A stretch of DNA of 41,413 nucleotides from a virus, in IMG/VR virus record IMGVR_UViG_3300046792_000341, positions 1 to 41,413 of that record; one strand, given 5' to 3'. The notes under the pieces were generated by a model that saw nothing but the letters and a program-made list of their open reading frames with translations, ran no database searches and had not been told where the DNA came from. The translations under genes were made by a program, and so were the position numbers. Positions 1-6,155 of this stretch are shown here, piece after piece. Numbering within the stretch: position 1 is the first letter of the stretch; each line of letters starts with the position of its first letter.

Positions 1-186
1 TTCGATACAGCAGATCACGACTCATTTGACACTGATGCCTTGGATGAAGGGGCCGACCCAGAAAACAAGGATGAAGTGTACAACGTGGTCAAAACTGATC
101 TCGAATATGCAGATGTCCTAATGGACCGAATGCAAGATGGATGCTCCGTGGATAAGGTTGAAGTCACTATCAAGCCAAAGCAATGA
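1..186 (+). CDS. Partial acidic hypothetical protein (C-terminal 61 residues)
   Basis: The first frame is open from the window edge to a TGA at 184-186, so this is the 3' end of a gene that starts outside. The visible 61 residues are rich in Asp and Glu (for example DHDSFDTDALDEGADPE) and end in IKPKQ. No motif or family is recognised. The stop overlaps an ATG at 183 (ATGA), the join used repeatedly by the small genes that follow, which supports this being a real coding frame of the same operon. Confidence 0.6.
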   Translation, partial: FDTADHDSFDTDALDEGADPENKDEVYNVVKTDLEYADVLMDRMQDGCSVDKVEVTIKPKQ

Positions 187-254
187 ACTGGCCGGGCCAC
201 CTGGAGCACATCCCAGCGTGGCCCGCGCCAGTGCAGAAACCAATGAGGTTCATC

Positions 255-488
255 ATGCGTCTCTGTGCAGTTTGCTACACTGAAGTCGATAAGCTGATGC
301 TATGTGATCTAACAGCTCACGAGTTTGAATGCTATAAGAGGGCTGGACCAGATCACGTTCCAGCTGAACACAAGGAACGCTTCGAAACTCTTCTCAAGTG
401 GGAGAAGCGAAGCGCAGCAGCAAAGCGAGGAGCCGCTACACGAAAGGCTCAGCGTGAAGCAGCGGGGCGAAGTGCCCCGAGCAAGTGA
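255..488 (+). CDS. Small hypothetical protein with Lys/Arg/Ala-rich tail
   Basis: This is a 77-residue protein starting MRLCAVCYTEVDK. The ATG at 255 follows GAGG at 245-248 with good spacing. An in-frame ATG at 183, overlapping the previous stop, would add 24 residues but has no clear ribosome binding site. Cysteines near the N-terminus (CAVC) and one mid-protein could bind metal, but the pattern is incomplete. The C-terminal third is basic and Ala-rich and looks helical. It lies between two other small genes of the early operon. Function unknown. Confidence 0.6.
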   Translation: MRLCAVCYTEVDKLMLCDLTAHEFECYKRAGPDHVPAEHKERFETLLKWEKRSAAAKRGAATRKAQREAAGRSAPSK

Positions 489-496
489 GGTGTACC

Positions 497-676
497 ATGA
501 AACTCCATTTCCGTATTTGTCCGGACCACACCATTCGGATCTGGCGAGACGATTGGGCAGGAGACCAGTTTAACGTTCTCACCCCCATCGCTTGGCAGAG
601 ACTAGAACAGAAAGTCAATGAAATCAATGAGTCGATAAGACTAATTGAAATCGTTGATCATACCGACGAAGACTAG
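497..676 (+). CDS. Small hypothetical protein
   Basis: This 59-residue protein begins MKLHFRICPDHTIRIW. The start at 497 is chosen because GAGGT at 487-491 is well spaced. A GTG at 485 overlapping the previous stop (GTGA) is an alternative adding four residues. The N-terminal half reads like a small beta-hairpin and the C-terminal half like an acidic helix (WQRLEQKVNEINESIRLIE). No known family is recognised. A strong hairpin follows six bases after the stop. Confidence 0.55.
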   Translation: MKLHFRICPDHTIRIWRDDWAGDQFNVLTPIAWQRLEQKVNEINESIRLIEIVDHTDED

Positions 677-681
677 ACTAA

Positions 682-713
682 GGGCTCCCATGCTGACTAT
701 CGCATGTGGAGCC
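682..713 (+). promoter_or_regulatory. Intergenic RNA hairpin
   Basis: GGGCTCCCATGC (682-693) pairs with GCATGTGGAGCC (702-713) across an 8-base loop, with one bulged base. It sits directly after the gene ending at 676. It lacks a T-run, so it is more likely an mRNA processing or stability element, or a weak terminator, than a classical intrinsic terminator. Confidence 0.45.
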
Positions 714-746
714 TAAAGCCGTGCGGGAACAAGGAGGCCCGCGAAC

Positions 747-953
747 ATGGCAATAGTCGCCCTGAACCGTCGAGAGACGCTGAAGATGATCGGGCGCCTG
801 CTCACAGCCCGAACATACTTCAGCTGTAGCTGGCGTGACGGTCTCTTCCGCCTCCACATACCCGACCACTTCGTGGTCGGCTTGAAGCCCTCGGCCTTCG
901 TCCTGCCGACGCAAGTGCGTCAGCCGAGGCAAGTGCCTAACAGACTGCAATAG
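747..953 (+). CDS. Small hypothetical protein
   Basis: This 68-residue basic protein (MAIVALNRRETLKMIGRLL...) has a near-ideal ribosome binding site, AAGGAGG at 730-736. The N-terminal half is predicted helical; the middle (FRLHIPDHFVVGLKPSAFVL) looks beta-rich. No family is recognised. It is bracketed by hairpins at 682-713 and 959-986, so it may form its own short transcription unit. Confidence 0.6.
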   Translation: MAIVALNRRETLKMIGRLLTARTYFSCSWRDGLFRLHIPDHFVVGLKPSAFVLPTQVRQPRQVPNRLQ

Positions 954-958
954 CAAAC

Positions 959-995
959 GGCCCGGGTCGCGCAAGCGGCTCGGGTCTTCCTGCTT
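959..995 (+). terminator. Strong GNRA-loop hairpin, terminator-like
   Basis: A 12-base arm at 959-970 pairs completely (allowing three G-U pairs) with 975-986 around a GCAA tetraloop, followed by the pyrimidine-rich TTCCTGCTT. It begins six bases after the stop at 951-953 and ends before the ribosome binding site of the next gene. The tail has Cs as well as Ts, so termination could be partial. Confidence 0.55.
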
Positions 996-1007
996 CCGGA
1001 GGACACC

Positions 1008-1244
1008 ATGAGTGGAAAAGCCCAGACCTCAGTCAAGCCACCAATGCTACTACCGCTCGAGAACTGGCAGGGCCGTGAGGTCGAACGCCTGCATGCACTT
1101 GCGACGCTCGCCCGGCGCTTTCGCCCGTACACGGAGGAAGAGGCAATGGAGGTCGCAAAGTTGCAACGGGCCCTGAACGGTGACCCGGTGCGCCAGCCAC
1201 AGACGCTCGCAGATTTCGAGAAAGAATGGCTCAACCTAAAGTAA
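1008..1244 (+). CDS. Small hypothetical protein
   Basis: This is a 78-residue protein with a good GGAGG site at 999-1003. The sequence (…LPLENWQGREVERLHALATLARRFRPYTEEEAMEVA) is mostly helical and charged. There are no cysteines, membrane segments or recognised motifs. It is followed 11 bases later by the next gene, whose ribosome binding site (AAAGGAG) overlaps the stop codon, suggesting coupled translation. Confidence 0.6.
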   Translation: MSGKAQTSVKPPMLLPLENWQGREVERLHALATLARRFRPYTEEEAMEVAKLQRALNGDPVRQPQTLADFEKEWLNLK

Positions 1245-1255
1245 AGGAGATCACC

Positions 1256-1801
1256 ATGGACCACGGATATCACGGCAAGCCCCGCCACCCAGTACCTGCC
1301 CCGCAGTTCCCGACCTTCATCAAAGCCTACGAGATCGAGGTTAGCAAAGCTCAGCAGAAGCTCAAGAGCATCGAAAGCATGCACCGCCCGTACGAGATCG
1401 TAACGGGAGTCATCACGAAGCTCAGCTGGCTCAATGAAGTCACCGTGACCCTCGAAACACATGGGATCGACGTCATCACCCGTGTGCTGCATGAGGACCG
1501 AAAGGAGAAATTCGACCAGATGCTCCACAACGTCTGCGAGGAGCTAGTCTCCTGGCGCCTGCGAGAAAGCCTCGAGGTCCCGAACTGGAACACTCTAGGC
1601 TACGACTTCAGCACCTTCATTCATACAAAGTCGGAGCCCAGGTGCAGAATCTACTTCATGCTGGATGTGCCCATCCGAGGAACCAAGTGGATCAAGGTCA
1701 CAGAGACCAGAGAGGTTCTCCCAGAGCCTCGCGTGATCACCACGATCCGTACTGAGTGGCTCGAAGAGTCTCAGAACATCATACCGGAGGCCGGCCGATG
1801 A
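1256..1801 (+). CDS. Hypothetical protein, 181 residues
   Basis: The start at 1256 (MDHGYHGKPRHPVPAP) is chosen because AAAGGAG at 1242-1248 is correctly placed. An upstream in-frame ATG at 1226 would overlap the previous gene. After a Pro-rich leader comes a helical stretch (KAQQKLKSIESM) and then an alternating hydrophobic, likely beta-rich body ending ITTIRTEWLEESQNIIPEAGR. No family is recognised. The stop overlaps the next start (ATGA at 1798). Confidence 0.65.
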   Translation: MDHGYHGKPRHPVPAPQFPTFIKAYEIEVSKAQQKLKSIESMHRPYEIVTGVITKLSWLNEVTVTLETHGIDVITRVLHEDRKEKFDQMLHNVCEELVSWRLRESLEVPNWNTLGYDFSTFIHTKSEPRCRIYFMLDVPIRGTKWIKVTETREVLPEPRVITTIRTEWLEESQNIIPEAGR

Positions 1802-2100
1802 AGCGAAACAGGCGGAGGCGATGCGAGCCCATAGTGCCCTCAAAGGCTGAGCAGGACACCTACGCAAAGGCTCTTGAAAAGAGTCGTGCGTATTATCAGC
1901 AAGTGATGGAAACATGGGACGTGTTGCCTCCGGAGATCCGAGCAAAATATCAGGAGGTCCTCGTCGGTGACGACCGCGTCGTCATGGGCACAGCAGAGGA
2001 CCTCTGGAGCCGTGGCTACTCCCCCGAGATGTCCATGCAGAAGCTCGAGACCTTCATACGAATGCAGCGAGAAGCCCTAGAAAGGCAGAGAGACCGATGA
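1798..2100 (+). CDS. Hypothetical basic helical protein
   Basis: This 100-residue protein opens MKRNRRRRCEPIVPSK and is then strongly helical and charged to the end (REALERQRDR). The ATG at 1798 overlaps the upstream stop and follows CGGAGG at 1784-1789. The Arg-rich start could contact nucleic acid, but this is only suggestive. Translational coupling is evident on both sides (ATGA at 1798 and 2097). Confidence 0.6.
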   Translation: MKRNRRRRCEPIVPSKAEQDTYAKALEKSRAYYQQVMETWDVLPPEIRAKYQEVLVGDDRVVMGTAEDLWSRGYSPEMSMQKLETFIRMQREALERQRDR

Positions 2101-2300
2101 TACCAGACCATACAATTAGGCTCGCCTGCTGTTGGGTCGCTAGCGCGGCCTACTTCGTGGGGTCCCTCGCCTGGGAAGCCTGGCCCGCGGTCCCCACCAC
2201 ATTGATCCTTCTAGCCTTCTTCACCCATCAACTCGAGTCCGAAGTGAGGTACTTGCATGAGCTCAGCAAACAAGTCGACGATGAACCTCTACCCAATTAA
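2097..2300 (+). CDS. Small membrane protein
   Basis: This 67-residue protein has a hydrophobic core around residues 7-43 (ACCWVASAAYFVGSLAWEAW, then a second stretch TTLILLAFFTH), consistent with two short membrane helices, followed by a charged tail. It starts in an ATGA overlap with the preceding gene. No family is recognised. Phage early membrane proteins of this size often act on the host envelope or block superinfection, but nothing here shows that specifically. Confidence 0.55.
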   Translation: MIPDHTIRLACCWVASAAYFVGSLAWEAWPAVPTTLILLAFFTHQLESEVRYLHELSKQVDDEPLPN

Positions 2301-2553
2301 GCAGTGCATACGCCGGGCAAATACACTTCTCCCGCTCGGAGCTATCATCCACCAGCAGTTCAACTGTGGTGCCTGTGGCACCAAGCAAACCATGGAGACC
2401 CCAGATGTTTTCTTCAAAAGTGGGACCTGTGAAATATGTCATGCAGTCACGAACATCGAGGCGGCTGGATGCAACTATCTTGTCGAACTCCACAATGTCG
2501 ACCGGGCAAAGCTTGCGGCCTTCGAGAAAGCTCTCAACGATGAAGGAAATTGA
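2257..2553 (+). CDS. Small zinc-ribbon-like protein
   Basis: This 98-residue protein has two CxxC pairs, CGAC near residue 37 and CEIC near residue 58, spaced like a zinc ribbon, followed by a mixed helical tail. The start at 2257 follows GAGG at 2246-2249 and overlaps the previous gene by 44 bases. A later ATG at 2281 has no ribosome binding site. Zinc binding is inferred from the cysteine spacing only. A role in nucleic-acid or protein binding is possible but unproven. Confidence 0.6.
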   Translation: MSSANKSTMNLYPIKQCIRRANTLLPLGAIIHQQFNCGACGTKQTMETPDVFFKSGTCEICHAVTNIEAAGCNYLVELHNVDRAKLAAFEKALNDEGN

Positions 2554-2824
2554 CCCCCGGATCATTCAGATCTGGAACGCGGCCCCCACGATCCTGGTCT
2601 TCGACGAAGAGCGCGAGGCGGAAGCCCTCCGGCACCAGCTCTACTATGCCCGCCGGGCGCTTCTGCCAGAGCACCCAGCGCTGAAGGACTTCAAGATCAC
2701 CGTCTTCAAAGATGGCCCGCTCTGGCGCCTGCAAATTAAGAACGTTGGCAAGCTCCTAGACGCCGCAATCGAGCGGGCCGGCATCAACATCCCTGAGCCC
2801 CCAGACCTGGAGGACCCCACATGA
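2540..2824 (+). CDS. Hypothetical protein, 94 residues
   Basis: It begins MKEIDPRIIQIWNAAPTILV, 14 bases inside the previous gene. The open frame extends further upstream, but only this ATG avoids a long overlap. The protein looks alpha/beta, with a charged helix (EEREAEALRHQLYYARRALL) and a strand-rich centre, ending in a Pro-rich acidic tail. No family is recognised. Its stop overlaps an ATG at 2821. Confidence 0.55.
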   Translation: MKEIDPRIIQIWNAAPTILVFDEEREAEALRHQLYYARRALLPEHPALKDFKITVFKDGPLWRLQIKNVGKLLDAAIERAGINIPEPPDLEDPT

Positions 2825-2880
2825 AGGAGGTCAGGACGGCATCACGAAAAAGTGATGAAACTGAACGCGATTTAGTTTGA
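2821..2880 (+). CDS. Possible 19-residue peptide
   Basis: An ATGA overlap at 2821 opens a 19-codon frame (MKEVRTASRKSDETERDLV) ending at 2880. The coupling geometry is the same as for the real neighbours, but the frame is so short that chance is a serious alternative. A perfect AAGGAGG lies inside it at 2824-2830 without a start codon at the usual distance. A small CATCAC/GTGATG hairpin (2840-2857) also lies within it. Confidence 0.25.
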   Translation: MKEVRTASRKSDETERDLV

Positions 2881-2994
2881 CACAAGGGCCGCTTTCTGCC
2901 ACCATGCGCGTGACTCACGGGAGAGCTTACATGAGCCGAATCATCGCGTTGCCCATCGGCTCAGCCCTTGCCTCGACCGTGAGTTTCCTGTCTG

Positions 2995-3031
2995 AGCCCA
3001 GACCGTTCCCCCGCGGTCTGGGCTTTTCCTT
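2995..3031 (+). terminator. Intrinsic terminator 1
   Basis: AGCCCAGACCG (2995-3005) pairs perfectly over 11 bases with CGGTCTGGGCT (3014-3024) around an 8-base loop, followed directly by TTTCCTTTT. GC-rich stem plus T-run is the classical rho-independent layout. It would stop transcripts coming from the 1008-2824 gene run. Confidence 0.85.
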
Positions 3032-3067
3032 TTCCAGTCTCTACCTCCGCACCTGGGGACTGGAAAC

Positions 3068-3118
3068 GGGGAGCTTGTCTGGGTCCTACGCAGCCCATAG
3101 ACAGGCTCCCCACTTTTT
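3068..3118 (+). terminator. Intrinsic terminator 2
   Basis: GGGGAGCTTGTCTGGG (3068-3083) pairs with CCCATAGACAGGCTCCCC (3094-3111) with one G-U pair and a small bulge, followed by ACTTTTT. It lies 22 bases before the start codon at 3141, so transcription of the next gene must either read through or begin at a promoter in this interval. Confidence 0.75.
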
Positions 3119-3140
3119 CACCACCTGAAAGGACACGCCA

Positions 3141-3470
3141 ATGGCACAAGTTGGAACCACTCGCTTCAAGCGCATCACGGACTACACGCCAGAAGAGCTG
3201 GACCTCGCGGTCCAGCGTGGCGTCGATCACTGCAAGCTGGTCCGCTTCGAGGACCCCTCGGACGGCATCAGCCGCAGCCTTGACTTCTGGACTCTCTTCA
3301 ATGCCTTCGACGCATACAATGAGAAGCGGAGTCGGAAGAACGCAGCCGCACGTAGCGACCAAGGCGCCAAAATGAACCAAACAACCGTTGGTTCACCATC
3401 ACAGGAACGGGCTCAAAGTAGCACACAAGGTCCCAGATTTGCAGACTACAATGAGAAACAGAAAGGATAA
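3141..3470 (+). CDS. Hypothetical protein, 109 residues
   Basis: MAQVGTTRFKRITDYTPEEL starts ten bases after AAAGGA (3127-3132). Residues 1-55 look like a compact alpha/beta fold (LDFWTLFNAFDAYNEK). The C-terminal 45 residues are polar, Gln/Ser-rich and probably disordered. The phrase YNEK occurs twice (near residues 59 and 103). No family is recognised. It is the first gene after the terminator pair. Confidence 0.6.
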   Translation: MAQVGTTRFKRITDYTPEELDLAVQRGVDHCKLVRFEDPSDGISRSLDFWTLFNAFDAYNEKRSRKNAAARSDQGAKMNQTTVGSPSQERAQSSTQGPRFADYNEKQKG

Positions 3471-3476
3471 CTTCCC

Positions 3477-3794
3477 ATGGCCTTCCGCCCAAAGAACTCA
3501 GGCTCGAGACCGACTGCCGACCCAGGTCAACATGACCAGCTGTCAGACCTCTACAGCAAGGGACGCCTGCCCGTGAGCCGGAAGGGGCACGTTGCCACCG
3601 GCCCAAACGTACATTCCGCTCGGCCGAACCCACCGGTCATGCGGACCAGGACGCAGGACCCGGCAGTCCAATCTCAGCGGTTTCCTTTGGGCGGAGGGAC
3701 CTCACCAGGGTCCGGCGGCCGGGCGCCCTCGGCTCCCGCCGAGCCCCAGCAACCGCGCGGCTTCGACCCACACATGCCGGGGAAGAAAGGCTGA
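3477..3794 (+). CDS. Pro/Gly/Arg-rich low-complexity protein
   Basis: This 105-residue protein (MAFRPKNSGSRPTADPGQHD...) is rich in Pro, Gly, Arg, Ser and Gln throughout, with no likely globular core. The start follows AAAGGA at 3462-3467. The compositional bias suggests a disordered, basic protein that may bind nucleic acid or a partner. The good ribosome binding site and short 6-base gap from the previous gene support a real gene despite the simple sequence. Confidence 0.5.
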   Translation: MAFRPKNSGSRPTADPGQHDQLSDLYSKGRLPVSRKGHVATGPNVHSARPNPPVMRTRTQDPAVQSQRFPLGGGTSPGSGGRAPSAPAEPQQPRGFDPHMPGKKG

Positions 3795-3905
3795 GCTTTG
3801 CGTTTCCATCTTCGTAGACGACAACGACCGTCGTTCCTCCTGTTGGTGATCTCCACCAACGCAGCCGAGTTCGGCGTTGAGCTCGAGCCCTTTGAGAGAG
3901 CCCAC

Positions 3906-4220
3906 ATGAGCACCTCCGTTAACGTTGGCCACACTGTCAGCATGAAGATCAGCTTTCTGGACACAAACGGGAACCCGATGCTGACGCCAGTCACTCCAGA
4001 CTCGCCTCCGATCTGGAGCAACTCCTCACCCGCGACCGGGCAGCTTACTGCCGCCCCCGATGGCCTCTCGGCCGTCGAGTCGGCCATCGCCGCAGGCTCT
4101 GACGTCGTCAGCCTCTCCGTCACCGCAGGTGGCCAGGTCTTCTCCGCGACCCTTGCCATTGACGTAAGCGCAGCCACACAGGTCCTCGGTTCCGTCGCCA
4201 TTGAGCCCACGGTGAACTGA
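3906..4220 (+). CDS. Ig-like (Big/BID-type) beta-sandwich protein
   Basis: The ATG at 3906 (MSTSVNVGHTVSMKISFLDTNG) follows GAGAGAG. The frame extends upstream to 3798 without a better start. The 104 residues have the alternating pattern of a bacterial Ig-like domain: FLDTNGNP, a PPIWSNSSP turn, SLSVTAGGQVFSATLAIDV strands and VLGSVAIEP. Such domains in phages usually decorate virions, but here the gene lies in the early rightward block beside a HiPIP-like gene, so its role is unclear. The 3795-3905 gap holds only small hairpins (for example GTTGGTG/CACCAAC at 3843-3861). Confidence 0.6.
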   Translation: MSTSVNVGHTVSMKISFLDTNGNPMLTPVTPDSPPIWSNSSPATGQLTAAPDGLSAVESAIAAGSDVVSLSVTAGGQVFSATLAIDVSAATQVLGSVAIEPTVN

Positions 4221-4402
4221 TGCCGGGCACGCCTCGCGCGACCAAAAAGGACGCAAGATACCAGGCCGTGCCAAACGGCCTGGAGAAATGTGAGCTCTGC
4301 ATGAATATCCGCTACGCGCCGAAGAGCCCATGGTGCGTGAAGGTCGAAGGCAAGATCAGCCCGCAGGGCTGGTGTCGCTGGTTCAACAAGAAGGCATCAT
4401 GA
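4220..4402 (+). CDS. HiPIP-like iron-sulfur protein
   Basis: The 60-residue protein carries the high-potential iron-sulfur protein pattern: a Tyr before the cluster (Y14), C24-x2-C27, C39 and a GKISPQGWC block ending in C52, followed by an aromatic pair and a basic tail. Four cysteines at this spacing bind one [4Fe-4S] cluster in known HiPIPs, which carry electrons in the periplasm of proteobacteria. Here there is no signal peptide, so it should stay in the cytoplasm. The start overlaps the previous stop (TGATG at 4218). The family match is by motif reading; the function in a phage is unknown. Confidence 0.65.
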   Translation: MPGTPRATKKDARYQAVPNGLEKCELCMNIRYAPKSPWCVKVEGKISPQGWCRWFNKKAS

Positions 4403-4914
4403 AGAGCGGTCACGGTAAACGTATCCCCGGCGCCAAGCGCCACGTTAAGTATACAATCCCGGAGGAGCTTGCGAACGAGATTGACCTTCTTTTCTTCGAC
4501 ACCAACAACCAACGCTTCACCTATGGCTCCCGTTCCCATCTCGTGACCATGCTCCTCCAACAATGGCTCACAAACTATAAGAGGACCTTGCATGAACGAC
4601 ATGCAGCTGCAACTAGATCCGCCACTATTGGTCCCCCTTCCCAGTCCGCAGACCCTGGACCCTGCGGAGTTGAATTCCCGGCTGAAGGAGATCCAACGAA
4701 TTCAAGCCAAGCGCCCGCTGGAGCCCTCGGAGAACCGCGAGGGCCTAACGCTGATTCAAATCATCCGTGGGACGCTGTCAACCTCCGGGCCGAAAGGAAA
4801 AGGCACCCGGAAGAAAGCCGCCGGGAAGATGACCCTGGACGACTTCGAAGCGAGCCTGGGCCTCAGCCTCAAGTGAGAGTGTTCGAACCCCCGGATCACG
4901 GAGACGAACCCTGA
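4399..4914 (+). CDS. Ribbon-helix-helix-like protein with overprinted tail
   Basis: It starts in an ATGA overlap with the HiPIP-like gene. Residues about 12-65 (KRHVKYTIPEELANEIDLLF ... SRSHLVTMLLQQWL) have the strand-helix-helix look of a ribbon-helix-helix DNA-binding protein, the type used for phage repressors and antitoxins. Beyond residue about 65 the frame overlaps the gene at 4592-4876 in another frame, and its sequence becomes Pro/Glu/Arg-rich and low in complexity. It stops in a TGATG overlap with the nuclease gene at 4914. The N-terminal domain is the supported part; the tail may be an overprint with little function. Confidence 0.5.
   Translation: MKSGHGKRIPGAKRHVKYTIPEELANEIDLLFFDTNNQRFTYGSRSHLVTMLLQQWLTNYKRTLHERHAAATRSATIGPPSQSADPGPCGVEFPAEGDPTNSSQAPAGALGEPRGPNADSNHPWDAVNLRAERKRHPEESRREDDPGRLRSEPGPQPQVRVFEPPDHGDEP
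4592..4876 (+). CDS. Hypothetical protein, 94 residues, overlapping
   Basis: MNDMQLQLDPPLLVPLPSPQ begins after AAGAGGA (4580-4586) with good spacing. Its codons carry G or C at most third positions, as in the clear genes around it, arguing that this frame is coding. The centre (LNSRLKEIQRIQAKRP) is helical, and the end reads KMTLDDFEASLGLSLK. No family is recognised. It lies wholly within the preceding gene's open frame. Confidence 0.55.
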   Translation: MNDMQLQLDPPLLVPLPSPQTLDPAELNSRLKEIQRIQAKRPLEPSENREGLTLIQIIRGTLSTSGPKGKGTRKKAAGKMTLDDFEASLGLSLK

Positions 4915-6155
4915 TGGAACCTAGCCTTCCCCACTACGTAGATAGCTCGACGCTTTCAACGCTCCGAGCCTGCAAACGTAAGTTCTCCTGGAGCACCATC
5001 CATGCCCTCTACCCGACAGGAAAGTCCGTCCACCTCGTCGCCGGAGCCGCCTTTGCCGCTGGCCTCGAAGCCGCTAGGCTCCATGCTTTCCTCCCTGGTG
5101 TCGATTGCACACACCAAGATTTGCTTGAAGCTGCTCTACCTGCTTTCCTACGAGAATGGGGAGACTACGAGCCCCCCACCGGAAACGCCAAGTCCCTCGT
5201 GAATACCTTCAGTGCTCTGAATGATTACCTTGAGAACCACCACCCTCTCAGTGACCTTGTCCAGCCTCACATCAAGGCTGACGGGACGCCCGCCGTTGAG
5301 TTCACCTTCAGCATCCCGCTCGACGGGCCGGACTATCCGCGCCATCCGGACGGGCAGCCGTTCATCTTCGTAGGTCGTTTCGACCTGCTCGGGTACTATG
5401 GAGCGGAGCGGCTCCCCGTAATCGTGGATGAGAAGACCACAGGTGCCATTGGCTTTGCTTGGGAACACCAGTGGAGCCTCCGCGGCCAGTTCATCGGCTA
5501 CGTGTGGGCAATGCAGCAGCTCGGCTTCGGCATTCGCCATGTGCTCGTCCGTGGGATCGCGATCAACAAGACCCAATATAAAACCGCATCCGCTCTGCCA
5601 ATGTACAGCGACCACCTTGTCTCTCGCTGGCACTCACAGCTCATCCGAGACCTCGTTGAACTCACGGAGACCTTCAAGGTCTGGGACTCTCGCCGGAAGG
5701 CCCGGGGTGATGATGCCCTGCTCGAAGGCTTCTGGGATATGAACCTTGCGGACGCCTGTAGCTCCTACGGCGGCTGCGCCTTCACGACCCTCTGTGAGGC
5801 CAAAAACCCTCGCAACTTCTTCAACAATTACATACGCCACCGCTGGGATCCGCTAGCTCGCAACCCAGTGATTGAACTGCATCCCGCGAGCAAACCAGAG
5901 GAGGAGCCTTTGGCTCCTCAAGACCCTATGGGGGACATCAAATGCGAACCTTGTTCATCGGAGTTGCCGTCGGAGCCCTCGTTCTCGCTGCCAGCTTCAC
6001 TCCAGCCCATGCCCAGAGCGGCGCCCGCTGCTACCTTGAGGGAACTGTCTCCGCCGGAGCCAGCCTTCTCCCAGTCAGCGCCGGGCCTTCCACCATCGAC
6101 CTCGGAGCCGAAGGCCTCGGAGTCAGTCCCGGCATCGGCTGCGACTACATCTTGA
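4914..6155 (+). CDS. Cas4/RecB-like PD-(D/E)xK nuclease
   Basis: A predicted exonuclease of the PD-(D/E)xK superfamily. The core reads FVGRFDLLG with D157, then VDEKTT (D172, K174), then Q-x3-Y in GQFIGYVWA, as in RecB/Cas4-type nucleases. C20 near the start and C282, C288 and C294 could hold a [4Fe-4S] cluster, as in Cas4 and AddB. Residues after about 330 are Pro/Ser/Ala-rich and overlap the next gene by 214 bases. The start overlaps the upstream stop (TGATG). With the Sak4-like ATPase and SSB-like protein downstream, it would supply end processing for recombination or replication. Confidence 0.75.
   Translation: MEPSLPHYVDSSTLSTLRACKRKFSWSTIHALYPTGKSVHLVAGAAFAAGLEAARLHAFLPGVDCTHQDLLEAALPAFLREWGDYEPPTGNAKSLVNTFSALNDYLENHHPLSDLVQPHIKADGTPAVEFTFSIPLDGPDYPRHPDGQPFIFVGRFDLLGYYGAERLPVIVDEKTTGAIGFAWEHQWSLRGQFIGYVWAMQQLGFGIRHVLVRGIAINKTQYKTASALPMYSDHLVSRWHSQLIRDLVELTETFKVWDSRRKARGDDALLEGFWDMNLADACSSYGGCAFTTLCEAKNPRNFFNNYIRHRWDPLARNPVIELHPASKPEEEPLAPQDPMGDIKCEPCSSELPSEPSFSLPASLQPMPRAAPAATLRELSPPEPAFSQSAPGLPPSTSEPKASESVPASAATTS

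Larger units (their letters stand above)
2881..3140 (+). other. Non-coding interval with stacked hairpins
   Basis: About 260 bases with no convincing gene. It holds two intrinsic terminators (annotated separately) and a third hairpin between them: TTTCCAGTC at 3031-3039 pairs perfectly with GACTGGAAA at 3058-3066. An ATG at 2931 with an upstream GGGAGAG site opens a frame through both terminators to 3128. It could be a leader peptide, but hairpins inside a coding frame make it doubtful. This interval divides the first small-gene run from the genes starting at 3141. Confidence 0.5.

Noticed and set aside
2877-2905. A possible sigma70-type promoter (TTGACA at 2877-2882)
   Set aside because: The -35 word is perfect, but the hexamer at the correct spacing (CACCAT) matches TATAAT at only three places. 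Not enough to call.
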